From: Entomortierella parvispora
Taxonomy: Eukaryota; Mortierellomycota; Mortierellomycetes; Mortierellales; Mortierellaceae
DNA length: 64,000 nucleotides
Reading direction: 5' to 3'
NCBI GenBank assembly: GCA_963573315.1
Contig: OY752147.1
Span: 806,001-870,000 of the forward strand
The notes below the pieces were generated by a model. That model was not told the DNA's origin, did not search any database, and saw only the letters and a program-made list of their open reading frames with translations. Position 1 is the first letter of the stretch, and each line of letters starts with the position of its first letter. Both the position numbers and the translations under genes were made by a program. Of the stretch, positions 44,248 to 55,100 are shown in pieces.

Positions 44248-46050
44248 TTATGTTAAGCCGATCATAGATTGCATGGGGATCTGTGGAGGTGGCACTCTGA
44301 TCCCGTGCCTAATCGGGGGCTCTGGAAGACTAATTGGAATGCCGGCCGTCTTGTGGATAAAATACCTCCGCAGTTGAGATGCCGGACGGACAGCTAGCAG
44401 ATCGATGAGCGTACCGCCCAAACACAGAGGCTTTTTCTCATTGAGCAGAACCGAGTCTTTGTCTGCTATTATGCACAGCTTGGATTCTTGAGAGCCGACA
44501 TACTGATAGCGAATTCCCTCAACAAGGGGGCCGTTGGGGTTGTTGTATTCAAGAGTTGTCTTCTGGTGGAGCTGCCGGAATAAAAACGATACAAAGGTAC
44601 CATTGTCGCCTTTGACCCCAGATTCGTCCTTGGTATCGAGATCGTCATCATTGCCTCCACCACCTCCACCGCCGCTACCATAGTTGATGTCGATGTCTTC
44701 TTTACCAACATCCTCATCTTCGTTGTTGTCGCCCGCATCGACATCGTCGTCGCCTTCAGAAGGGGCACCATCCTCCTCTGAATCATCGGTTTCTTTGATG
44801 TACAAAGGCCATCCCAGTATCAGAGGCGGTAGAGACTCCATCGTCGGGATCTTGATCGATATCCATGTCGGTATACCATTGGGTAGCTTGGTCGACGTCC
44901 ATAGAAACCAGCTCTTGGATTGGGGCATGTGCATTCGTTTGACCAGAGGAGAGAGTGTCCGATCCTGTCTTCTTTTTGCCCTTGCGATGACTCGAATGCT
45001 TCATTTTCTCTAGCCGTGTTTCGCTTGTCTTTTTGAGGACCTCGTCGAGGAGCGTTGTCAATTTCCTACTTGAATTTTTTGTCGTTGAATTCTTTCTCCA
45101 TGGAAGCTCTATTTCAGGCCTCAACAACCTTTTCTTTGGCAAGAACAGGGCAGATTTCAAGTCACGTAGTTCATTGACGCCGCTGATGAACAATGCCTTT
45201 GCAGCTTGACCATGGCGTTGCAACTCGTTGCAAACTCGGACAATGCGACGAATTGTCTTGATAAGTGCCATCTTGGCTGCCTCTACCGTTTCACCGCTGA
45301 CTGTCGAACCGCCTTGAGCTTGAGCTTGAGCCTGGATTACTTTTTCGATATTGCGACCTAGCTGGCCTAGGTTCAATGTCTTGTGCGTATTGCAAGCAGT
45401 GAGACTCTTGACGAGAATCGTCCTGACTTTTGGACTTGAAGCATCGAGAGCTTTTATGGGTGAACTTGATGTCGATATGGCCTTGGCAACTGGCGTGGGC
45501 TTCTTTGTTTTTTCGGAGACGATATATGGCTTGAATGGCTTGAATGGCTTGAATGGCTTGAAGACAATATCGTACATGGATTGTATATTGTTTGGACGGT
45601 GTCGCGTGAATCTTCGATCCTGGTACTCTGTTTTGCATTGTTTTCTACATTGAGAATAATTTGGCCATCTCGTTCCTCCCATCGCTTGAATATCTTTCTT
45701 GATGACACCTCTGACGCTCGACTGGATCGTTTTCGTTAACAGCGATGTTTCCACATCAGTGACGGCTCCTGCATGACAGTATCAGATGCAGAGGAGCCGA
45801 GGCTTTGAACTGGAGAAAAGATTGCGAGTTCCTGAACCGAGTCAGCAGTAGGAAGGCCAACCTCAGAGTTAATTGAAACGCCTTGGCTGTGGCTTTGGGC
45901 GACTTCTCCAGATTGGGGACCCTGGTCTGCTCCTACTGGAACAACGCCAGGGGAACGTTGGACAGTCTTGACGGGTTGACGAATGGCTTCCAATAAGCAA
46001 CTTGGACAATCGCATGGACATGGTCAGAGCCTTCAATCAACAGCATGGCC
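44248..46050 (-). pseudogene. Multiply frameshifted large gene of unknown family
   Basis: Coding character on the minus strand moves through frames. About 45990-45760 is a Gln/Ser/Val-rich segment. About 45775-44790 is a basic helical segment with a KPF repeat (FKPFKPFKPFKP), then VEAAKMALIKTIRRIVRVCN and GQAAKALFISGVNELRD. About 44820-44248 is an acidic DDSEEDGAPSEGDDD linker with a G7 run, then LFRQLHQKTTLEYNNPNGPL. Composition and compatible flow suggest one gene broken by at least two frameshifts. No intron with GT-AG borders repairs the junction near 44800. The helical ARG-rich and acidic-linker layout resembles large multi-copy proteins of Mucoromycota that are linked to mobile DNA, perhaps TnpB/Fanzor-like, but no RuvC motif is visible. 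Function is not assigned. Confidence 0.5.
45538..45573 (+). repeat. 12-bp tandem repeat encoding KPF units
   Basis: About three copies of GGCTTGAATGGCTTGAAT-type 12-mers (GCTTGAATG period) give the FKPFKPFKPF string on the minus strand, inside the frameshifted gene. Confidence 0.7.
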
Positions 46051-46559
46051 TCAATTTTTAAGAGGGGACCGAGCGCACAAGGAAACAAAGGATGGTTGCA
46101 GAAGATCTTAGTTTTTTTTGGTTTATTTGGGTCAGTGTCCAAGAAATCCAGTGTCCCTACATCCAAATTGAGTTACAACAAGCACTACGAGGGTGGTACT
46201 AAAAGGAAAAAATTCAGATAGAAGAAAATAAAAGAAATGCTATGTTTGGGGGGGTCGTGGGGCCTGAGTTGCAGAAGATCTTGACCACCCACCCCACACT
46301 CCAAGTATCACGTAATACCTGGAATCACGACAATTCGCGGGCGAGACATGGAGAAATAGCACTTCCATTACTGTATGAGTTTTTAGTCACGAGATTTCCT
46401 CTCATCAAGCAAGGAAGTTCCATCCTCGCCCTCGCTTCCTCAGAAATGCTTGTTGTCCAGTGCTCTTGTTGTCGTCGGATGCATCTCCCGCCCGTTTTTC
46501 ATTGGTGTTTTTTGTTTGCTTTCGGCTTCAGTGAAAAGGCATGGGAAAAAGTATGGACT

Positions 46560-48240
46560 AGGGCGAAGACAAAGACGAGAAATTTTTCAGGGCCCACCAT
46601 TACAGACATGAGCCCAGAGGTGCGGTCCATTGTCATGGAAGAGTTTGCTGATGTCTTTCCCGAGAAGCTTCCGGATAGACTACCCCCAGACCGTGGCGAC
46701 GCAATGAAGATCGAGACTGACCCAACCGCCGGCCCACCCTTCCGACCTGTAATCGGATTCTCGATCGTCGACCAGTCAATTGCTGAAGGCCGGCTTTATC
46801 AAACCCAGCACCTCTCCATATGGTGCTCCTGTTCTCTTTGTGCGTAAGGACGGCACTATTCGCATGTGTGCCGACTTCCGCGGTCTCAACAAGATCACTC
46901 GGAAGAACAGACATCCACTACCGCGTATCAATGTCTGGTCACAGTACCGCCAACAGCGTATCTTTGAACTCACACCCACAAGACAGCTTTCCGTTGTCGC
47001 TGTGGTCACTTTGAATTCAACGTTGTTCCCTTCTGTCTCACCGACGCCCCCGCTTCGTTCTCCAATATGATGCTACGAGTGCTCGACCTAGTCTTGGACA
47101 AATGGGTTGTCGTGTATCTCGACAACCTATGGATCTACTCCAAGACCAAGGCAGAGCACCTGCAGCATCTCCGAAGTGTCCTGGCCCTCCTCGGCAAGAA
47201 CGGTCTGTATGCGAAATTGAAGAAAATTCTTGGGCCACACTGGGCTCACCAAGCCGTCCGAGACTGGCCCACACCCAAGAGCACAGCAGTTTTATCAACA
47301 GTGCGTATCCGTGTCCCACTTTGCAGAGATTGCCCTCCCTCTTTCCTCTCTCCTCGCCAACAACACTCCCTTCTCATGGACCGACAAACAACAAGCTGCA
47401 TTCCTTCAGCTCAAGCGCGCCATCTGCTCTGCCCCCGTCCTTCGCATCTTCGGCCCCGACCTCATCGTCATCGTCGACACAGATGCATCCGGTGTCGCCA
47501 TTGGTGCAGTGCTGCTGCAGATTGACCGACAGGGCAACGCTCATCCCATAGCATTCACTTCCAGAAAGTTGCCACGAACAGGAGCTGTTAGCTGTCACCC
47601 ATGCCCTACGTACCTGGTGCTACTACCTCGATGGCATAAAGTTCGACCGCGCCACTTTTCGTCATTTTCCCTCGCAGCCCAAACTCACCCGTCGGCAGGC
47701 CCGTTGGTTGGAGTTGCTTTAAGTACAAGCGAGGAGTTGACAATATCGTCCCTGATGCTCTCTCTCGACGACCGGACTACCGTGCCCTGGCTCCGTTGAG
47801 CTACACAACCTCAGTCTTTCCCTGTCTTCCGATGTTTTTGACCAGCTTGTTCAGGACTACAACACCGACCCTCGCCTCGGACCCATCTACAAGGACTGCA
47901 CGGAAGGGAAGATCGCCAATGTATACTCGTTCCAAGACAACCTCCTTTATTACACACGGCGGGGATCAACCGCCTTGGCCATCCCTCGACACTCTCCCAC
48001 CCGCCTCACCCTCTTGCACGATACCCACGACTCTGCTACTGCTGGGCACTTTGGCTTTTAGAAGACTTATGACAATCTGCGTCGTTTCGTCTACTGGCCG
48101 CACATTGCCGAAGACACCCAGCTATATGTAGCAACCTGCGAGAAGTGTCAGAGGAACAAAGCATCCAAGGATCGACCGGCTGGACTCTTGCAGCCTCTCC
48201 CCACCCTTCTCAACGTTGGGAGGTAGTCACTGTGGACCCC
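46560..48240 (+). mobile_element. Degenerate Ty3/gypsy LTR retrotransposon fragment
   Basis: Pol pieces appear in element order but in several frames. A reverse transcriptase N-part is near 46600-46760 (EFADVFPEKLPDRLPPDRGD). The next RT block is at 46780-46950 ([36 protein letters not shown]). The active-site block is near 47070-47150, where the usual YxDD reads YLDN. RNase H follows at 47370-47530 (FSWTDKQQAAFLQLKRAI, IVIVDTDASGVAIGAVLL). The integrase zinc finger is at 48000-48170 (HDTHDSATAGHFG, interrupted by a stop at 48060, then CEKCQRNKASKDR). Gag, protease and the integrase catalytic core are missing, and no LTRs were recognised. It is a dead relic that ends just before the MsrA promoter. 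Confidence 0.85.
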
Positions 48241-48402
48241 ACGAACTTTGACAGTATGTATCCCCAGAAACTCAGCTGGACAATTCAAAATTGCGCGATC
48301 CGCGCAACATCGTGACTGCCAACGACGTGAGCCGTTGGTGGAATGAGGTGCTTGGTTGTTGTTCTTTGCTTCTTCAATCTCCCCCCATTCATCCCATCCA
48401 CC

Positions 48403-49150
48403 ATGACCGAGACTGCCACCTTTGCTGCCGGATGCTTCTGGTAAGAGCTTCTGAACAGGAATTGCAAATGACTGTCTCAAGCTGTTTGTCTTCCATGAAG
48501 TTTGTTTGTTGAAAGAAAAAAATAAATTCTCCGCAGTCCCCTCTAAAGCCAGTACTTCCTTCCCTTGCTGTTACTAGGGGTGTCGAAAAGGCCTTTCAAA
48601 AGTTTTACAAAGGCGAGAACATTGAAACCGCTGTCGGATACACTGGAGGTTCCGATGCTTCTCCCGACTACAAAAAGGTATTTTTTGCTTTTGGATCGAA
48701 ATGTACTTCCCCACGGAACGCGAACGTTACTTGATGGTTGTATCTCATGTTTAACATTTTTTTTTTTTTTTTTTTTTTTGCGGCAAGGTCTGTACCGGAT
48801 CCACAAAGCACGCAGAGGCTCTCCGTATTCGCTATACTCCTAATGAAAAGATCAACTACCCTGCCTTGGTCGAGTTCTTCTACAGAATGCACGATCCCAC
48901 AACTTTGAACTCTCAAGGTCCCGATGTCGGAACTCAATACCGATCTGTTATCTTCACTCATGGTGATGAGCAGGAGCGCATTGCCAAACAAGTCACGGCC
49001 GAGGTCCATGAGAAGCATTACAAGGGAAAGACAATTGTCACCGAGATTGTGCCAGCTGGTGAATGGTTCGATGCAGAAGAGTACCACCAAAAGTATCTGG
49101 ATAAGAACCCAGAGGGATATGAATGCCCTTCGCACTTCTTGAGGTGGTAG
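48403..49150 (+). CDS. Peptide-methionine (S)-S-oxide reductase MsrA
   Basis: Three exons (48403-48440, 48578-48677, 48788-49150) give 166 residues. It reduces methionine-S-sulfoxide in proteins, using thioredoxin, and so repairs oxidative damage. The catalytic Cys11 lies in AAGCFWGVEKAF, whose codons are split by intron 1. YTGGSDASPDYKKVCTGSTK follows, with HAEALRI and the PDVGTQYRSVIF block, all diagnostic of MsrA. The C-terminal ECPSHFLRW lies where resolving cysteines are often found. Intron 2 contains a T23 run just before its acceptor. The promoter is squeezed into about 160 nt after the retrotransposon relic. Confidence 0.96.
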
Positions 49151-49181
49151 CCCCGCTGATTCTTGAGCACCAGCAAAACAG

Positions 49182-49187
49182 AATAAA
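49182..49187 (+). terminator. AATAAA polyadenylation signal of MsrA
   Basis: AATAAA 32 nt after the MsrA stop. The TRAP1 stop on the other strand is only 84 nt from the MsrA stop, so the 3' ends are tightly convergent. Confidence 0.5.
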
Positions 49188-49233
49188 TTTCATATGTTTG
49201 ATTCTTTGATTCTAAAATCTAAATGTACGTAGA

Positions 49234-51679
49234 TTACATCTTCTCTCCCTCCACAACTTCGAGTTTCTTGGATTGCATGACTGTGTTCTTAGACTTGGAG
49301 TACGCAGGGACTGACAGAGATGCCTCCATGATAGTATTCAGGCGCTTTAGCATGGAGCGAGGGTCATCCAACACGCCGGCGGCAATGAGCGCGTTATCAT
49401 AAATCTAATGTACTCAACAAACTATGATTAATCTTAACCATATCAATAGAACTACAAAAATATGACAGACAAATTCCAATTACCTGTTCGGCAACCTGCT
49501 TTGCAAAAGCTGGGTCTTCGTTCTTGATAGACCACAACTTCTTGATGATGGGGTGATTGACGTTAATCTCCAGGTTGGTTGGAGTTGGAGGCATACTGTC
49601 CTCTCCCATCTTGGCGGCACCTGACATCATGGCCATCATCTTGCGCACAGCAGGGGAATCGTGCTCAGTCACCACGGCGGGGTGGCTCATGTGGCGCTTG
49701 GAAACATCAACCTTGCGCACCTGCATGCCAAGAGTTTGTCGGAACCAGTCGGCAATAGTCTCGCCCTCAAGTTTGTCCTCCTCCTTCTTCAAAATATCAC
49801 TCTCCGTGCTCTTAGAGTCACCTTTCTTCTCCTTTGGATCCACGGTCGAGAGAACACGATCCTGGATATCAGCGGAGTCAATTGAAACCAACTTGTGCTG
49901 TCCGACCTGTCGGAGATTGTTAACCACAAACTCGTCCGTGGTATCGTACAAAAAGAGCACTTCAATTCCCTTCTCCTTGAACTCCTCGAAGTAAGGGCTT
50001 TCCTCCGCAAACTGGCGTTTGGGCACACAACTGTAATATATATTCTCCTGTCCTTCCTTCATACGGTCAACATAGTCCTTGAAGCTGAAAACCTCGCCAG
50101 CAGCTCCTTTGCTGCTCTCATAGCGCAGCAACTTGGCAACATTAGGACGCGTGTTCTCGTTTTCTGTGCAAACTCCCTCCTTAATAAAATTGCCAAACTC
50201 CTCGAAAAAGTGGTTGTACTTTTTGGGATCCGACTTTGCCTCGCTTTCGAGCCATTTGATGACACGGCCCGTCAAGACTTGACGGAGCTTAGACAGCGAT
50301 TGATCCTGCAACAGCTCCCTAGAAACGTTCAACGGCAAATCCTCACAGTCGACCACACCTTTCACGAACCGGAGCCACTCTGGCAACAGAGCACTAGACT
50401 TTGCCTGGATCATGACCTTGCGCGAGTACAGACTCACACCGGCCTCCAATCTCTGCATTCCCAAGATCTCCATGTGGCGCTCAGGAACATAAAGCAAACT
50501 GCTGATGGCAAGTGGCGAGTCCGTCTTGTAGACAAGCTTGAACTGAGGCTTGTCCCAGGCTCCGGCGACATAGCGATAGAACTCTGTGTGCTCGTCTTCT
50601 GTGATATCCTTCTTGTCCTTGGTCCACAAAGGCTGGACAGCGTTCACCTTTTTGTTGTTGATGTGAACAGGGTAGTCGACAAAGTTGGAGTATTTCTTGA
50701 TGATACCTTCGACCACTGATTCTTTGGCGTAGTCCTTGCAGTCATCCCGCAGAGTGATCACAATCTTGGTTCCGACTGCAACATTCTCCGCCTCAGCAAT
50801 CTCGTACGATCCAGAGCCGTCCGAAGTCCAGCAATATCCTTTAGATCCAGGCTGAGCCGAGCGGGTGTAAACCTTGATCTCGGATCCGACCATAAAGGCC
50901 GAATAGAAACCGACTCCAAACTGTCCAATGATCTTGTCCTTTGTGGAAGCTGTGCCGGATTCTCCTTCCAAATTTTCCAAGAAGGCTTTGGAGCCTGATC
51001 GGGCGATCGTTCCCAAGTTTGAGATTGCCTCTTCCTCTGTCATACCAATACCGAAGTCCTGGATTGTAAAAGTGTTCTTAGCCTCGTCCACAGAGATGTG
51101 AATCTCCAATGGCTTACCGCTATCGAGTTTGGTATCGGTCAATTGACTGTGGCGGAGCTTCTCCAAAGCATCGGAAGCATTTGACACAAGTTCACTAGTC
51201 AGACGGATGCATGCGTTAGAAAATATGCTTGTTCGAATACTTTCTGACGACTGGTCATTTTGTTAGACCTACCGCACAAAGACCTCCTTCTCAGAGTAGA
51301 GTGAGTGCGTGACAATATCAAGGAGCTTGCGAGTCTCGGCTTGGAAGGTTTTCTTCTTGGTCTCACCAACGACCTTTTCTTGGTTCTGGTCCTGATCCTT
51401 ATCGGCAGCGCTGGCTTCCGTGGCAAAAGATCGAATTGAAGAGTAGAGCGTGGATCCGGCCTTTCTGCTAGTGGGGATAACAGTAGATCGCATGGCAGTC
51501 GAGTAGTAGGACTAGATGTGGAAGGGAGCGAATGTATGAGATTAGCGGAGGGTTCTCAGGCACTATTTCACGGAAGGAAAGCAGGGACACACACATACCC
51601 TGGCAACGGGGCACGATGGGGCTGAGGCGGCAGTACGTGACCGGGCAGCGAGGGCGGTGCGAGCCAGGGAGCGCAACAT
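49234..51679 (-). CDS. TRAP1: Mitochondrial Hsp90 chaperone TRAP1
   Basis: Four exons (51679-51599, 51511-51273, 51194-49484, 49404-49234) give 733 residues. The N-terminus ([20 protein letters not shown]) is a mitochondrial presequence. The GHKL ATPase domain follows: [14 protein letters not shown] (joined across intron 2), [11 protein letters not shown] and [15 protein letters not shown]. The middle domain has [19 protein letters not shown], and the C-terminal dimerisation domain runs to EVVEGEKM without the MEEVD of cytosolic Hsp90. This is the TRAP1/Hsp75 type, an ATP-driven chaperone of the matrix that is absent from budding yeast. The last exon adds [20 protein letters not shown]. The gene is divergent from Utp10. 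Confidence 0.94.
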
Positions 51680-52129
51680 GGTAATGATAGCGATGAATGT
51701 GTCTAGGGGAGAATGAATGACAAAGAATGCAACAGCAAAAGAAGGGAAGGAAGAACAAACTCCGGCGAAGGAGGCTGCATTCGTCACGTGCTCCCTCAAT
51801 GTGACTGCTTCCGTTGTTTACCTTTTTCTTTCTTTCTTTTTTCTTTCACTCTCTTTCTCTTTTTTGCTCATCACCACCCCGAGGAGCATCTGCAGCATCC
51901 TCCTCCCTGTATCACCCATACTCTCCTCCTCTGCATCCTGTCCATTCTTCATCAGCATATCCATTCATTTTTCTCATTTTATTTCATTTCATTTCATTTC
52001 ATTTCATTTCATTTCATTTCATTTCATTTCATTTCATTTCATTCTCATTCTTTCTTTTGCATTGATTTTTCTTTTTTGTATTTCCTCTTATTATTTTTTT
52101 TTAAAATTTCGCAAGCACACATACACACC
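51680..52129. promoter_or_regulatory. Shared divergent promoter of TRAP1 and Utp10
   Basis: 450 nt between two start codons, pyrimidine-rich on the Utp10 side. It holds a pentanucleotide array (ATTTC)12 at 51981-52040, 90 nt before the Utp10 ATG. No clear TATA box. Confidence 0.6.
51981..52040 (+). repeat. (ATTTC)12 microsatellite
   Basis: Twelve exact ATTTC units in the Utp10 promoter or 5' leader. They produce an artefactual FHFISFHFIS reading frame. Confidence 0.97.
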
Positions 52130-55100
52130 ATGTCGTCTTTAGCTAACCAGCTCAAAAGGATTGGAACGGCCGACGCCAACAAGGGTTCAGAGACGGCGGC
52201 AAAGCACAGGGCCTCCTTCCTGTTTGATTCAAAGCAGGCTGCCGACTATGATATCGATACCATCTTTTCGATCGGTGTCAATGGTGCAGCAGAGCTGCGT
52301 CTTCTTGACGATAGCTTTGCTCCTTTCGAGAAGACTCTTTTCTCAGAGTCCATGAAAAGTGTTGACAGAGCCCTTCAGGTAATGTCCTTGCCTTGATCGG
52401 GCTTATTGGGAAACTCTGTCAATTTCACCTTTGTCAAAACTAACACCGTCCCTGAAAATACAATAGACAAAGGAAGATAACGCCAAACTGGACGAGAGCA
52501 TCACACAGTTCCTTCGTTTGCTGTCACCTTATTTTCTGTTGAAGCCCTCGGGAAAGGCCCTGGAGTGGCTTATCCGTCGTTTCCGTATCCACGAGTTTAA
52601 TATCGACGCCATTCTCCACTGCATCCTTCCATACCACGAGTCCTCGCTTTTTGTGACCATGGTGACAATCTTGAGTATCAAGTATGTGTTTTTGCTGTTT
52701 TCATTGCTTTTCCTTGGTGTGCTTTCTGGATTGTCTCATATGCGGTACTAAAAGCTTGTTTCTCTTGATGTCTCTGCAGTGAGGCGAGTCGTTGGTCCTT
52801 CCTTATCCCCATTCGCAAGTCTAAGCAGCCTCTGGACCGATCAGTCTTGATTCAAAGCATGCTCAAGGATCGATCGCTAGTCGAGTTTGTGTGCGAGACT
52901 CCTCTCTGGGCCAATGGCCGTCGCGCTTTCAAGACAGCAACCTCATTTTATGCCGCTGTGATGCTCCAATACCTCGCTACTGTTCCTGTTATCACGGATG
53001 AGGTCCTCACTGTCGTTCTTCCCCATGTGTTCGCTGGATTGAAGGCTAGACAATCTCTGGAGCTTCAGGTATGCCCCAATCTTACTGTTCCTGTGCATGG
53101 AAAACAGCGAAATCTTGACGAAAAAAAACGCTAAAAACATCTAATACTCCAACCCGATAGATTGCTACCTACATGATCCTAGCTCAAATCTCTGAGCGCG
53201 CTACTTTGACTGTCGACACTCTTAATGGACTTGCTGGCGAGTTGGCTGTCTCCAGCACGAGCCCATACCAGATGCTTCTGTGCTTGGTTCACCTTTATCA
53301 GACCCAGGAGAACTACGACATTGTCGCCGACAGGACATTCCAGCATATCATCAACATTCAGAACATCGAGGTCCACGTTCTCTCGATCCTGGAAAAGTAT
53401 AGCGCTCAGCGGTTTATGCTCCCTTTCTTGACCACTCTTGCCAGCAGGGCTCACCTTCACCCCAACAACTCCCGAATCCTGAACTCAGTCTTGAACGGAG
53501 CTCGCCTCCCTTCGTCGTTGGTTCATGGCGTGTGCACCGCTATCCTTGATCGATATCTCGCGGATGTCAAAGAGAACGGTCGTAATGAAATTGACGAGCA
53601 GACTCTTTCAATATTGCATGTCCTCCATGATAAGTACTCGGCAGATCTGGACTCGGCTCTCGAGACCAAGTTGGGAGAAACCAAGGATCAGGACCAAGGA
53701 AAGGTTCACGACCAGCTTTACGCTTTCATTTCCAAAGTTTTCAAAGGAACCCGTCATCAGCCTCTGAAAGAATCCAACACCACTCTCTTCCTCAGTGTCA
53801 ACCATGCTGAAGCTTCCATTCGTCTCCTGGCTGTCAAGAAATTGGATACGATTTTGAAAGAGAAAAACTCTGAATTGGCCAAGGTCGACAACCCCGATAC
53901 TTTTGTCAAGGACACTCTTCTTACTCGGCTTCAAGACGACGATGAGCGTGTGACAGAGCAGGTGTTGTCCATGGATGCATTGACAAAGTTTGTCCCTCTT
54001 CAGGACCTTCTCGACGGATTGACCAATGTTATCACCGCCGCATCGAGCTCTCGAGGAACTCGTCGCCAGTGCCTTATCTATTTGCTTACTGTGTTCCTTA
54101 ACAACAACAAAAGTCTTAAGGAGCAGGTTTTGGCTGTTGTCCTTGGTCACGTTCTTTTAGTCAAGGATTACCATAAGTCCGCCATCGCCCTCCTCTCGAC
54201 TGTCTCTACTTCGGAGCTGAAATCCGAGAAGTTGCTGAAGAACGTTGGCGCAGCCGTGAAGAACTTGGAAAAGGATGATACTGCTTCCAACAAGACCGAG
54301 CTCCTCGTGGCTGCGGACCAGGCGTTGGTCAAGACTCTGGCTGCTAATCTTGTTGCACACCACAACACGACTGAGGCTTTGAATGTCTACCTCCAGGGTC
54401 TCAAGACCGGCTCCACTTCGTTCCGACTCCTGTCTATTTTTGTTATCACAAAGGCCATTCACCAGCTGGATGCTCCCCAACAAACGAAGGTTGCCAGTCT
54501 TTACCTCCCAGTTCTTCTCCAGGCCCTCAAGTCCTCCCCTCAAAACACAAAAGCTGTCAAGGCTGAAGCCAAGGATGGCTTGCCCAACACAGAGCTTTTG
54601 AACCAGATCCTGACAAAGACTTGGACTCCTTCCACTGAAGTGTCTGCCATCCACTTTTCTTTGTTGAGCCTGGCCTCCGACCTCAAGAAGCCTGCCAAGC
54701 TAACTGTTGACTGGTTGTGCACGGATGAACACTCTGAATACGCCGATGTCGTTCTTTCTTTGTATAAGACTTTTGTTGAAACTGTCGACATGTCACCCTA
54801 CGAGCAAATGATCGAAAAGCTGTTCGAGCTCCACCTGATGGCCGATTCAATTGAGTTTTTGTGCAACCTCTGGACCGATTCAACTTCTTCTGCATTGGTT
54901 CAGGTCCGCTCTCTCCAGATCGCCAGCGCTAATCTTCAAGCTTTTGCATCCCAAACCAAAGCTGACGCAATTGATTTCCAAGTGGTGGTTCCTACTCTTC
55001 TGATTGCCCTCAGCAGTCCTGTTAAAGCCATGCGCGAAACCGCCGTGAACTGCATTCAAACCATCGCATCTATTTACCCCAGGATCAAGACCACTGGCAA

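Noticed and set aside
51717-52142. FHFISFHF open frame
   Set aside because: Translation of the ATTTC repeat in the promoter.
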